Source: Salipaludibacillus aurantiacus (lineage in GTDB: Bacteria > Bacillota > Bacilli > Bacillales > Salisediminibacteriaceae). Taken from it: DNA of 64,000 nt. The notes under the pieces were generated by a model, which was given only the letters and a program-made list of their open reading frames with translations, searched no databases and was not told the origin of the DNA. Location: NCBI RefSeq assembly GCF_900111295.1, contig NZ_FOGT01000001.1, positions 248,001 through 312,000 on the forward strand, in the 5' to 3' direction. A program made the position numbers and the translations under genes. Each line of letters starts with the position of its first letter. Position 1 is the stretch's first letter. Below, piece after piece: positions 35,235-42,872 of this stretch.

Positions 35235-36344
35235 ATGCTGCTATACCTTTACCTGGCTGCATTAGCCGCTATGGGCGTATGGGTATTAACTAACGCCATA
35301 TGTCTGCCAAGGCTGAAGGATGACCGCGCCTCCTCTGCGGGGCTCAGTCCGCGCGTATCCGTTCTTATTCCTGTAAGAAATGAAGAGCGCAATATAGAAG
35401 GCCTGGTGCAGTCTTTAAAGAGCCTTTCTTATAAAAATTCCGAATTTATTATTCTGGATGACAGCTCGACAGATGCAACAAGGCGACTGCTGGAAAAGAC
35501 CATTGGCAATGATCAGCGGTTTACAATTATTGAAGGAAAACCTCTGCCTGATGGCTGGGTAGGAAAGGTGCATGCCTGCCATCAGCTCGCATTCAGATCA
35601 TCTGCAGGCTATTTGTTATTTATCGATGCCGATGTGCGGCTGCACCCGCAAACAATCGAGCGGTCTTTAAATGCAGTTAAATCTGATACAGGTCTCGTGA
35701 CCGGTTTCCCCCGGTACCCGGTTAAAAGCTTCTTAGGTCACCTTCTCGTTCCTATGCAGCATTTTGTGGTGCTCCTTCACTTGCCGGTATTACTCGCAAA
35801 TCTAACCAGATGGCCTGCAGCCACAGCTGCTCACGGCTCTTTTATGCTGTTCCGCCGGGACGCCTACACTTCTATGGGAGGGCATGAAAAAGTAAAAAAT
35901 TCGTTAGTAGAAGATGTGCATATCGCACGTGAAATTAAAAAAAACGGTTATAAGGTAAGACTGGTGAATAATACAAACAGCGTCTTGTGTTATATGTACG
36001 AGACGAGCAGGGAAGTATGGGAAGGCTTCTCGAAAAATCTGTTTCCCGGACTCGGAAGAAATCCTTTCATAGTCATTGGACTTATCTTTTTTTATTTTGT
36101 ATTTTTTATTTTACCTTTGCCTATCGCTGCAGCGGGGCTGATTCAGAATAATCTTATATTGCTCTTTCCACTTTTGTTAACCATGCTGATAAAGTTAACA
36201 GTCGACCTTTTTACAGGACAGAAATGGTGGCTATTCAGCCTGACTCCCTTTGCTCTTCTGTCGATGATATTATTAATGATTTACTCGTCATACTTGGGGT
36301 TATCCCAACGTGGATTTGAGTGGAAAGGACGGACCTATCAATGA
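35235..36344 (+). CDS. Family 2 glycosyltransferase (CrtQ-like)
   Basis: It has 369 residues with an N-terminal membrane segment (1-20), a GT2 domain (VSVLIPVRNEERNIEGLV; DDSSTDATRRLLE; LLFIDADVRL as the DxD site; LVEDVHIAREIKK as the acceptor base) and three C-terminal membrane segments (about 270-355). The layout matches CrtQ, which glucosylates diaponeurosporenoate, and related transferases for hydroxy-carotenoids. It starts immediately after the acyltransferase stop and overlaps the CrtP-like gene by four bases (ATGA). Confidence 0.85.
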   Translation: MLLYLYLAALAAMGVWVLTNAICLPRLKDDRASSAGLSPRVSVLIPVRNEERNIEGLVQSLKSLSYKNSEFIILDDSSTDATRRLLEKTIGNDQRFTIIEGKPLPDGWVGKVHACHQLAFRSSAGYLLFIDADVRLHPQTIERSLNAVKSDTGLVTGFPRYPVKSFLGHLLVPMQHFVVLLHLPVLLANLTRWPAATAAHGSFMLFRRDAYTSMGGHEKVKNSLVEDVHIAREIKKNGYKVRLVNNTNSVLCYMYETSREVWEGFSKNLFPGLGRNPFIVIGLIFFYFVFFILPLPIAAAGLIQNNLILLFPLLLTMLIKLTVDLFTGQKWWLFSLTPFALLSMILLMIYSSYLGLSQRGFEWKGRTYQ

Positions 36345-37816
36345 ATAAGCAAAAGCGCGCCGTCGTGATCGGTGGAGGCCTGGCTGGTTTATCTGCGGCC
36401 ATTAAACTCCAATCGGAAGGATTTCAAACTACCTTGTTTGAAAAAAATGATTATTCAGGAGGGAAACTTAAAGAAGTGGTCCTCGGCACCCACCACTTCG
36501 ATTTCGGCCCTAACACTATTACTATGCCCCATGTTTTCAGGAATGTTTTAATTGAAGCCGGAGAAAACCCGGATGATTATTTTCAGTTTATTAAATTAAC
36601 CACCCATACTAAAAACGAATTTCCAGATGGTTCCCATCTCTTTTTTTCTTCTGACAAAGAAGAAATGACAGAAGAGTTAAACAGGCTGGATAGTTACTCT
36701 GCTGCCAAATACAATGATTATTTAAATGAAGTAAAAAAACTCTATCAGCTGGCGGAGAATCATTTTTTAAACAGGACATTCTCTTCGTGGAAAGATTATT
36801 TATCCCTGCCTCTCGCTAAAGCCATGTCATCTTCCAGACCTCTAGAAAGCCTTGATCGCTTTCATAGACGTTATTTTAAAGATGAGAGAATTATAAAGGC
36901 ATTTAACCGTTATGCCACATATATTGGCTCCTCCCCTTTTAACGCTCCGGCTACCTTCGCTTTAATCGGCCATTTGGAAATGGGCGACGGCGTATATTTT
37001 ACGAAAGGCGGGAACCATCAGATTGCTCTTGGCTTTGAGAAAGCAGCTCAAAAACTTGGCGTAGACATTTGTAAAGGTGAAGAAGTCGTCAAATGCATAG
37101 CTAAAGACGGAAAAATAAAGGCGGTTGAAACAGCAGAAGGCAAGGTGCTTGAAGCAGAGGCGTTTGTATTAAACGGGGACCTGCTCACACAATACCCGAG
37201 GCTGGTTGAAGAAAAAGAGAGACCTTCACTGCCAGACGGCAAATTTAATCAATATGAACCTTCTATTTCTGCCTTTGTCATCTTAGCCGCTCTCTCAGAA
37301 AGATACAATGTTCACCATCATCACGTTTATTTCGGCGACCGGACCAGGGAAGAATTTGAAACTATTTTTCAGGATGGCCAGTATGGAATTGACCCTACTA
37401 TTTATATTTGTACGTCATCTAAAACTGATCCTTCCCTCTCACCTGTTGGAGATAACATGTTTATTCTTGTCAACGCTCCACCCCTTGCAAACAAGGGAAG
37501 CGCCCCAGAGAGCTCAATGCTTGAAGAAAAAATTTATAAACTGCTCAGCAACAGAGGACTTCCAATCAAAGACTCGCTTATTCAGTCGGAAACGGTCTCT
37601 CCCCGCGATATAGCTAAACGCTTCTATGCCTACCGGGGAGCCCTTTACGGAATTGCATCCAACAGAAAAAAGGACACATTTTTGCGTCCTTACAATCGGT
37701 CACAGGACCTTTCTAATTTGTTTTTTGCAGGGGGCAGTACACACCCCGGGGGCGGATCTCCTATGGTTGTTTTAAGCGGCCGGAATGCAGCCAGGCTGAT
37801 TATTGAAGAATTTTAA
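36341..37816 (+). CDS. CrtP-like carotenoid oxygenase/desaturase (CrtN superfamily)
   Basis: FAD-dependent protein of 491 residues with the dinucleotide motif GGGLAGLSAAIKL, the FDFGPNTITMP segment and the C-terminal RGALYGIASNRKKD and GGSTHPGGGSPMVVLSG. YIGSSPFNAPA and RGALYGI are closer to S. aureus CrtP (terminal methyl oxidase) than to CrtN. I infer oxidation of a carotenoid end to an aldehyde or acid. The start at 36341 (MNKQKRAV) is set by the ATGA overlap with the glycosyltransferase stop. Last gene of the plus-strand operon. Confidence 0.82.
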   Translation: MNKQKRAVVIGGGLAGLSAAIKLQSEGFQTTLFEKNDYSGGKLKEVVLGTHHFDFGPNTITMPHVFRNVLIEAGENPDDYFQFIKLTTHTKNEFPDGSHLFFSSDKEEMTEELNRLDSYSAAKYNDYLNEVKKLYQLAENHFLNRTFSSWKDYLSLPLAKAMSSSRPLESLDRFHRRYFKDERIIKAFNRYATYIGSSPFNAPATFALIGHLEMGDGVYFTKGGNHQIALGFEKAAQKLGVDICKGEEVVKCIAKDGKIKAVETAEGKVLEAEAFVLNGDLLTQYPRLVEEKERPSLPDGKFNQYEPSISAFVILAALSERYNVHHHHVYFGDRTREEFETIFQDGQYGIDPTIYICTSSKTDPSLSPVGDNMFILVNAPPLANKGSAPESSMLEEKIYKLLSNRGLPIKDSLIQSETVSPRDIAKRFYAYRGALYGIASNRKKDTFLRPYNRSQDLSNLFFAGGSTHPGGGSPMVVLSGRNAARLIIEEF

Positions 37817-37871
37817 CATTTTTTTGCCGGTGAACGGAATAAGAAGAGGCTGGACAAAAGCAAGTGAATAA

Positions 37872-37900
37872 GAATGGCCCTCACTTATGTGAGAGCCATT
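37872..37900. repeat. Second copy of the GAATGGC...GCCATT palindrome
   Basis: GAATGGCCCTCACttatGTGAGAGCCATT follows the carotenoid operon and is nearly identical to the palindrome at 28450-28480, with the mismatched base swapped to the other arm. It probably acts as a terminator here too, but the T-run is weak. Confidence 0.65.
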
Positions 37901-37944
37901 TGTTTATCTAAAATCATTAATGTGGGTTGCTTGTTCAAAAATAT

Positions 37945-38047
37945 ACACGCTTGCCTCGGGCAAGGCTTCAGCTAATCGGGTCACCCCGATGGATCTTCAG
38001 ACGACGCTTAATTCCTCTGGCGTCACCGCCTTCTGTCCTCCAATTAA
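37945..38047. repeat. Dispersed intergenic repeat, copy B
   Basis: Shares ordered blocks with 31718-31808 (GGGCAAGGCTTCAGCT, CGGG, GATCTTC, CTGGCGTCACCGCCTT). It lies between the convergent carotenoid operons, with no ORF. An internal CGGGTCACCCCG hairpin is present. Confidence 0.6.
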
Positions 38048-38074
38048 AATTTAATCTCGTCCCAGCTACTTAAA

Positions 38075-38911
38075 TTATTCAGCGATCGTACTTAATATCT
38101 GTTTTTTTTCCTCACTTGTTACAAAAGCTCTTTGCCCGAATACATCATACCCGTTTGAACGTACAGAATTCAGAATCTCACGGTAGAAGTGGGCAGCTGC
38201 TTTTACTGGCATCCTGGAAGCAGCCGGATATAAATGAATGGACTCAAGGCTTAGCTCATAATAGTTTTCTGCAAGACACGCCATCTCTTCCCACAGAGCT
38301 TTAAATGGCAGGTTAATATCATTTTCTTCCAGCATAGACAAAGTATAACCGTGCTTTACCATCAGTTCCTCAGGAATATAAACTCTGCCTCTGCCTAAAT
38401 CTTCTCCTATATCCCTTAATATATTAGTCAGTTGCATAGCATATCCTAAATAGATGGCACTCTCTGTAAGCTTATCCTTATTTCGAGGAGCGAGAATAGG
38501 AAGAAGCATGAGCCCTACCGTGCTGGCAACATGATAGGAATAATCAAGAACGTCATCGAGCGACGTATACCTCTTTCTCTTTAAATCCATTTCCTGTCCT
38601 GCAATCATCTCATAGAAAGGAGCTAAGTCAAAGTCGAAACGTTGAAAGGTATCCTTTAAAGCAATCCACAGCGGAGAAGGCTCAGGCAGCTGACCGGCTG
38701 AAAATAAATCGAGCTGCCTTTTAAATTCCTGTATGTCTTTTTCGGGAGTGAGGCCTTCATCTACAATATCATCAGCTGTACGGCAAAACGCATAAACTGC
38801 CCAAACTGCCCGGCGTTTTTTTAAGGGTAAGTGCTGAAAAGCTTTAGCAAAAGTTTTTGAGTGATAGTCTATTATTTTTTTACAAGATTGGTAGGCTTCA
38901 TTTACGTGCAT
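38075..38911 (-). CDS. crtM: Squalene/phytoene synthase family protein CrtM
   Basis: Joins two prenyl diphosphates head to head, in Bacilli two farnesyl units to 4,4'-diapophytoene (C30). Both aspartate motifs are present: RTADDIVDEG (first) and LRDIGEDLGRGRVY (second). It has 278 residues, the size of CrtM. The start at 38911 is chosen from AGGAGGAG seven bases upstream; the frame runs on to 38944 without a ribosome site. It is the last gene of the minus-strand carotenoid unit, 56 bases after crtN. C30 rather than C40 product is inferred from the CrtN-type partners. Confidence 0.9.
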   Translation of the reverse strand: MHVNEAYQSCKKIIDYHSKTFAKAFQHLPLKKRRAVWAVYAFCRTADDIVDEGLTPEKDIQEFKRQLDLFSAGQLPEPSPLWIALKDTFQRFDFDLAPFYEMIAGQEMDLKRKRYTSLDDVLDYSYHVASTVGLMLLPILAPRNKDKLTESAIYLGYAMQLTNILRDIGEDLGRGRVYIPEELMVKHGYTLSMLEENDINLPFKALWEEMACLAENYYELSLESIHLYPAASRMPVKAAAHFYREILNSVRSNGYDVFGQRAFVTSEEKKQILSTIAE

Positions 38912-38967
38912 AAGCCACTCCTCCTCTGCTGAATGTTCATCCAAAAGGTTACCGTTTGCCGTTTACT

Positions 38968-40431
38968 TTAACCCTGGTTGTATTCCTGATCACTGCCCCT
39001 TTGTTCTTCATCTATAAACTGTGACAGTATTTTAGCTCCCTGCATCACGATAGGAACACCGCCGCCCGGATGAACAGACGCTCCGACAGCATAAATGTTC
39101 TCATACTCGAAAGGTTTGAGCTGCGGACGGAATACCCCTGACTGAAATAACGTCGGAGCAATTCCGAAACTGCCCCCGTCAAATAACCCGTCTCTTTTCG
39201 CTTCGATTGGAGTCCTGACTTCCTTCCAGATTATTTTTTCTTTTAGGCCCGTATCCAGCCTTTTACTTAACTGATCGATAATTCTATCAGCATAAGTGAG
39301 ATATTCTTCTCTCGTAATTTCTCCGGAAGCCGGGACCGGAATAAGCAGATAGGCGGCACTTTTACCCGGCGGGGCTAGTGACGCGTCTATTAAGGATGGG
39401 TTAAACAAGTAAAAGGAAGGGTCTGAAGGCAGTGCCTTTTTAACAAAAATCTCTTTCATTTGGCTGTCCAGCTCTTCTCCCATAAAAAATTGATGCACAT
39501 GGCTGGTAGTTAGCATTCCTTCGATACCAAGATAGATAAGAAGAGTACCCACCGAAGGGGTATACGCTCTGCCGGATTTCTTTTGCAGCAGCTTTTCGGC
39601 AACAGGGAAGTCTCCATTTAAAATAAAACGGTCAAACGTAAAATTCTTTCCATTAACTGACAGAGAGGTGGCCCGGTTTTCAGCAGTTTCGATTCGTTCG
39701 ACTTCTGTCTTGTATTCAATATTAATGCCGCGGTTTGCCAGCTCTTCCTCCAGCAGCTCTGCTAAATACGCGTAGCCGCCTTTAATATACCAGATTCCGT
39801 GTTCATGCTCGCTGAAAGGCACCAGTGAATAAATAGCGGGCGTTTGTTCAGGAGATCCGCCAATATACAATGTTTGCAGTGAGAAAGCTTCCTGGAGTTG
39901 TTTAGACTTAAAAAACTTTTTAGTCTGACTTCTTACAGTCTGATAGGCTTTGAGTTTCATCAGAGTCTTAATATTATTTTTAGTCCAGAACGAGCGCCGG
40001 TTAACAAACGGCCGGTCAAGAAAAGCTTCTTTTCCCTTTTCAAAACGCTCTCTCATGCTATCCATATATTCGTGGAAATGATCGCTTTCACCTGGAAACA
40101 GCCTTTCAATTTCTTCAGCCTGCTTATGTTTATCACTCCATTTAAGAAGTTTTTTTCCATCCTTAAAATGAAGCGGATAAATAGGATCAATTTTGACCAT
40201 TTCCAGTTTAGAAAGGTCAATGCTTAATTCTTTTAAAATATCTTTAATCATGTGAGGAAGAAGGACAATAGTCGGGCCTTCGTCTATCCGGTAACCATCT
40301 CTTTCCATAAAAGCAAGACGGCCTCCTAGTTTATTGTGTCTCTCATAAACCGTTACGTTCTCGCCTTTCTGCTGTAAATACAGAGCGGAAACCATTCCCC
40401 CGATGCCTCCCCCAATAATCGCTGTCTTCAT
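38968..40431 (-). CDS. crtN: Diapophytoene desaturase CrtN
   Basis: FAD-dependent desaturase of 487 residues. It has GGGIGGMVSALYL, YRIDEGPTIVLLP, LQTLYIGGSPEQTPAIYSLVPF and the C-terminal GASVHPGGGVPIVMQGAKI. The middle segment and the GIAPTLFQS stretch match S. aureus CrtN best among the three homologs here, so it is the likely enzyme for desaturating diapophytoene. The ATG overlaps the end of the upstream paralog by four bases, implying equal expression. Confidence 0.85.
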   Translation of the reverse strand: MKTAIIGGGIGGMVSALYLQQKGENVTVYERHNKLGGRLAFMERDGYRIDEGPTIVLLPHMIKDILKELSIDLSKLEMVKIDPIYPLHFKDGKKLLKWSDKHKQAEEIERLFPGESDHFHEYMDSMRERFEKGKEAFLDRPFVNRRSFWTKNNIKTLMKLKAYQTVRSQTKKFFKSKQLQEAFSLQTLYIGGSPEQTPAIYSLVPFSEHEHGIWYIKGGYAYLAELLEEELANRGINIEYKTEVERIETAENRATSLSVNGKNFTFDRFILNGDFPVAEKLLQKKSGRAYTPSVGTLLIYLGIEGMLTTSHVHQFFMGEELDSQMKEIFVKKALPSDPSFYLFNPSLIDASLAPPGKSAAYLLIPVPASGEITREEYLTYADRIIDQLSKRLDTGLKEKIIWKEVRTPIEAKRDGLFDGGSFGIAPTLFQSGVFRPQLKPFEYENIYAVGASVHPGGGVPIVMQGAKILSQFIDEEQRGSDQEYNQG

Positions 40432-41930
40432 GCTTTCTCCTCCTTCACTCCGTAGGTTCGTGCAATTAGATCAGCTGTGATTTTCGCAGATTCAAATATG
40501 GTAGGCAATCCGCTTCCGGGATGGGTTCCCCCGCCAACAAGCCATAACCTGTTCATCTCACGCAGCTTGTTATGAGGACGGAAATACATCATCTGACCAA
40601 GGTTATGAGCGAGGTTAAAAGTAGCCCCTTTATAAACATGTTTGTCAAATTCCCATTCGTAAGGTGTAAGGATTTCTTCAACTTCCATATTTTTTCTAAT
40701 ATCGGTCAAACCTGCTCTTTTCTCTACTTGATCCAGTACTAAATCACGGAAGTCTGTTTTTTCCTTATGCCAGTCTATTCCGCTGAAGTTATTGGGCACC
40801 GGCGCCAGAATATAAAGAGAAGATTTACCTTCAGGAGCCAGAGAAGGATCTGTAATGGACGCATTCTGCACATAGACAGACGGGTCATCAGACATAATTT
40901 TCGACTTCGTTATTTCTTCTACATTTCTTTTATAATCCTCGGAAAACAGAATGGTATGATGATCAAGGTCCACCGGCTTGTTAACACCTGCGTAAATCAT
41001 AAAAGTGGAGCAGGAATATTTTTTCTTCTGCAACTTAATATTTTTATATTTTCGCCGTTTTTCATCATCCACCAGCTGGCTCATTCCCTGTGCAAAATCC
41101 GCATTCATAACGACATCATCGACATCGATTGTCTCGCCGTTATCTAATTCAAGACCGCTTATGTCCCTCGTACCATTAAGTATGAATTTTTTCACTCCCG
41201 TGCCTGTATGGATTTCTCCTCCGTGCTCCCTAACAACTTCAGCCATTGCTTTAGCTAACTGGTTTAAACCTCCTGCAGGATGGAAGACCCCATATTCGTG
41301 TTCCATAAAAGAGAGAATACTGAAAGCGCCGGGGCAGTCCCAAGGCGACATACCTAAATATTTTGACTGGAATGTAAAAGATAATTTCAGCCGTTCGTCA
41401 TCAAAGTATTTTGACAAGACGTCGTGAAGCGACTTCCCAATCTCCAGCTGGGGTATAGCTTTTAGACTCCTGAGCCGTAAATAATCAAAAAGGGACGCGT
41501 GTTTATTTTGCAGAACAGGCAGCAGGGCATTCATTTTCTTTCTCGTATCATTCATAAACCTGTCATAGTTTTTCCCGTACCCTGGAAAATGTTTCTCGAT
41601 ATTCTGTCTCATTTTTTCAGGGTCAGAACTCGCTTTTATTGTTAAATCATCAAAAGATAATGTATACATAGGGTCAAGTTTTTTTAACGTGACGTAATCT
41701 TCTAATCTGCGATTTGAAGATTCAAATATCTCTTCCAGAATAAACGGCATACTAAAGAAAGTAGGACCTAGGTCGAAAGTATATCCCTGCTTAGTAAAAG
41801 AGGAGGTGCGGCCTCCCACGTAATCTTGTTTTTCAAAAATCTGGACCTGAAAACCTTTGGCAGAAAGCATCATTGCTGCTGCCAGTCCTCCAGGGCCGGC
41901 TCCGATAATTGCTATTTTTCTTTGCGGCAT
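40428..41930 (-). CDS. Second CrtN/CrtI-type carotenoid desaturase or oxidase (CrtNb-like)
   Basis: It has 500 residues with GAGPGGLAAAMML, YTFDLGPTFFSMP, GVFHPAGGLNQLAKAM and the C-terminal YKGATFNLAHNLGQMMYFRPHN and GGGTHPGSGLPTI. It falls with CrtI/CrtNb-type proteins. Paralogs in Bacilli carry out extra desaturation or terminal oxidation; the exact step is not decidable from sequence. The start is the ATG at 41930 (MPQRKIAI) after GAGGTGGGAG; a GTG three codons upstream is too close to that site. It is the first gene of the operon behind the palindromic promoter. Confidence 0.8.
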   Translation of the reverse strand: MPQRKIAIIGAGPGGLAAAMMLSAKGFQVQIFEKQDYVGGRTSSFTKQGYTFDLGPTFFSMPFILEEIFESSNRRLEDYVTLKKLDPMYTLSFDDLTIKASSDPEKMRQNIEKHFPGYGKNYDRFMNDTRKKMNALLPVLQNKHASLFDYLRLRSLKAIPQLEIGKSLHDVLSKYFDDERLKLSFTFQSKYLGMSPWDCPGAFSILSFMEHEYGVFHPAGGLNQLAKAMAEVVREHGGEIHTGTGVKKFILNGTRDISGLELDNGETIDVDDVVMNADFAQGMSQLVDDEKRRKYKNIKLQKKKYSCSTFMIYAGVNKPVDLDHHTILFSEDYKRNVEEITKSKIMSDDPSVYVQNASITDPSLAPEGKSSLYILAPVPNNFSGIDWHKEKTDFRDLVLDQVEKRAGLTDIRKNMEVEEILTPYEWEFDKHVYKGATFNLAHNLGQMMYFRPHNKLREMNRLWLVGGGTHPGSGLPTIFESAKITADLIARTYGVKEEKA

Positions 41931-41976
41931 TTCTCCCACCTCTTTATACCGGTGTATTTTAAAAACTATTCCCTGA

Positions 41977-42035
41977 TTGTATAACCCCTAAACAAAAGTT
42001 ATACAAATTGTATATCCATTTTATTATTTTTGCAA
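41977..42035 (-). promoter_or_regulatory. Carotenoid operon promoter with palindromic operators
   Basis: Minus-strand -35 TTGCAA (42030-42035) and -10 TACAAT (42007-42012) are 17 bases apart. The -10 lies inside a perfect 7-1-7 palindrome TATACAA-n-TTGTATA (42000-42014). A wider inverted pair, TTGTATAAC (41977-41985) and GTTATACAA (41998-42006), shares one half-site with it. This arrangement fits repression by a dimeric MarR-, TetR- or GntR-like protein. Confidence 0.6.
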
Positions 42036-42107
42036 TTAATTAATCCTGAAACAGGATTGTAAATTATTTCATTTCACTCCATAATAAGAGAAAGAGGTGA
42101 TGTGCCG

Positions 42108-42383
42108 GTGATAATAAAAGTTTTTGCCACTTTCAGAGAGATTTGCGGCGGGAAAACCATTCAAGTGGATTATGAAGATAACAGTCGTATCGGTGATCTG
42201 CTGGATGAGGTCATCAGCCAGTTTCCAGCTATGGAGGAAGAAATTTTTACAACTGACAGGCAAGTAAAACAGCATGTCCATGTTTTTATTAATGGACGTA
42301 ATATTATTCATTTACAAGGATTAGAGACGATTGTAAAACCCGATGACCAGCTCGCTCTTTTCCCTCCAGTAGCAGGTGGATAA
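42108..42383 (+). CDS. MoaD/ThiS-like sulfur carrier protein
   Basis: Ubiquitin-fold protein of 91 residues ending in the activation tail ALFPPVAGG; the terminal Gly-Gly is adenylated by MoeB-like enzymes and carries the dithiolene sulfur of the pterin cofactor. MIIKVFATFREI opens the fold. The GTG at 42108 is preferred over the GTG at 42102 because AGAGGTG then sits eight rather than two bases away. Its neighbours (an AOR and a small GG-ending protein) suggest it is dedicated to a tungsto- or molybdopterin enzyme. Confidence 0.85.
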   Translation: MIIKVFATFREICGGKTIQVDYEDNSRIGDLLDEVISQFPAMEEEIFTTDRQVKQHVHVFINGRNIIHLQGLETIVKPDDQLALFPPVAGG

Positions 42384-42385
42384 GC

Positions 42386-42661
42386 ATGACTGTTACAGAA
42401 ACACTAGAAAACCGGGGTATACCCCAGAAGGAACTGATTTCCTATCTGACTCAGTTAGGCGGTATAGCCAGCAAGGTTGAGAACGGCAGAGCAGTCGTCA
42501 GGCATAAGAACTGGTTATGTGTATTAATTAGTAAACCGCCTGTTATGTTTATGCATTCAGAAATTCCGGTCGTCATTGTGAAATTTGAAGCTGAAAAAGA
42601 ACAGGAACTGGAAAAAATATTAAAAAAATTCCGCCTTAAAACATTTAGGGCAGGCGGATAA
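42386..42661 (+). CDS. Small protein next to MoaD, also ending in Gly-Gly
   Basis: It has 91 residues, starting two bases after the MoaD stop. The pattern is helix-strand-strand-helix: an N-terminal helix (LENRGIPQKELISYLTQLG), the two strands around RAVVRHKNWLCVLIS and VVIVKFEAEK, and a C-terminal helix followed by a strand ending FRAGG. The layout resembles the ferredoxin-like domain fused to MoaD in some bacteria (DUF1952-type), which I cannot confirm without a search. The Gly-Gly end is striking since it copies the neighbouring sulfur carrier. Function not known. Confidence 0.7.
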   Translation: MTVTETLENRGIPQKELISYLTQLGGIASKVENGRAVVRHKNWLCVLISKPPVMFMHSEIPVVIVKFEAEKEQELEKILKKFRLKTFRAGG

Positions 42662-42824
42662 CTGCTGTATGGCATTTTTAAGGGCAGGCCAAGCGTATTA
42701 CGGGACTAATGAAGGACGTATTCCCTCTTAGTGTGCCTTTTAAACCGTGAAGATGGATTCAGTAAATTTAAATAATAAGAGGGCGCCCCAATAATTTTGC
42801 TTTTGAGACGCCCCCGTGCTATTT

Positions 42825-42868
42825 AGCTCCTGTTAATTTTTCGAAAAACAGAGCTGGTCATTTTTTAT
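42825..42868 (+). terminator. Terminator between the MoaD operon and the AOR gene
   Basis: AGCT-n-CTGTT pairs with AACAG-AGCT, followed by GGTCATTTTTTATT. It ends just before the convergent AOR stop codon. A second GC-rich repeat (GGGCG / CGCCC) lies at 42781-42816. Confidence 0.6.
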
Positions 42869-42872
42869 TACT

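Noticed and set aside
42069-42311. An 80-codon minus-strand ORF opposite the MoaD-like gene
   Set aside because: The MoaD frame has a conserved fold and Gly-Gly end; the opposite frame has neither domain nor ribosome site.
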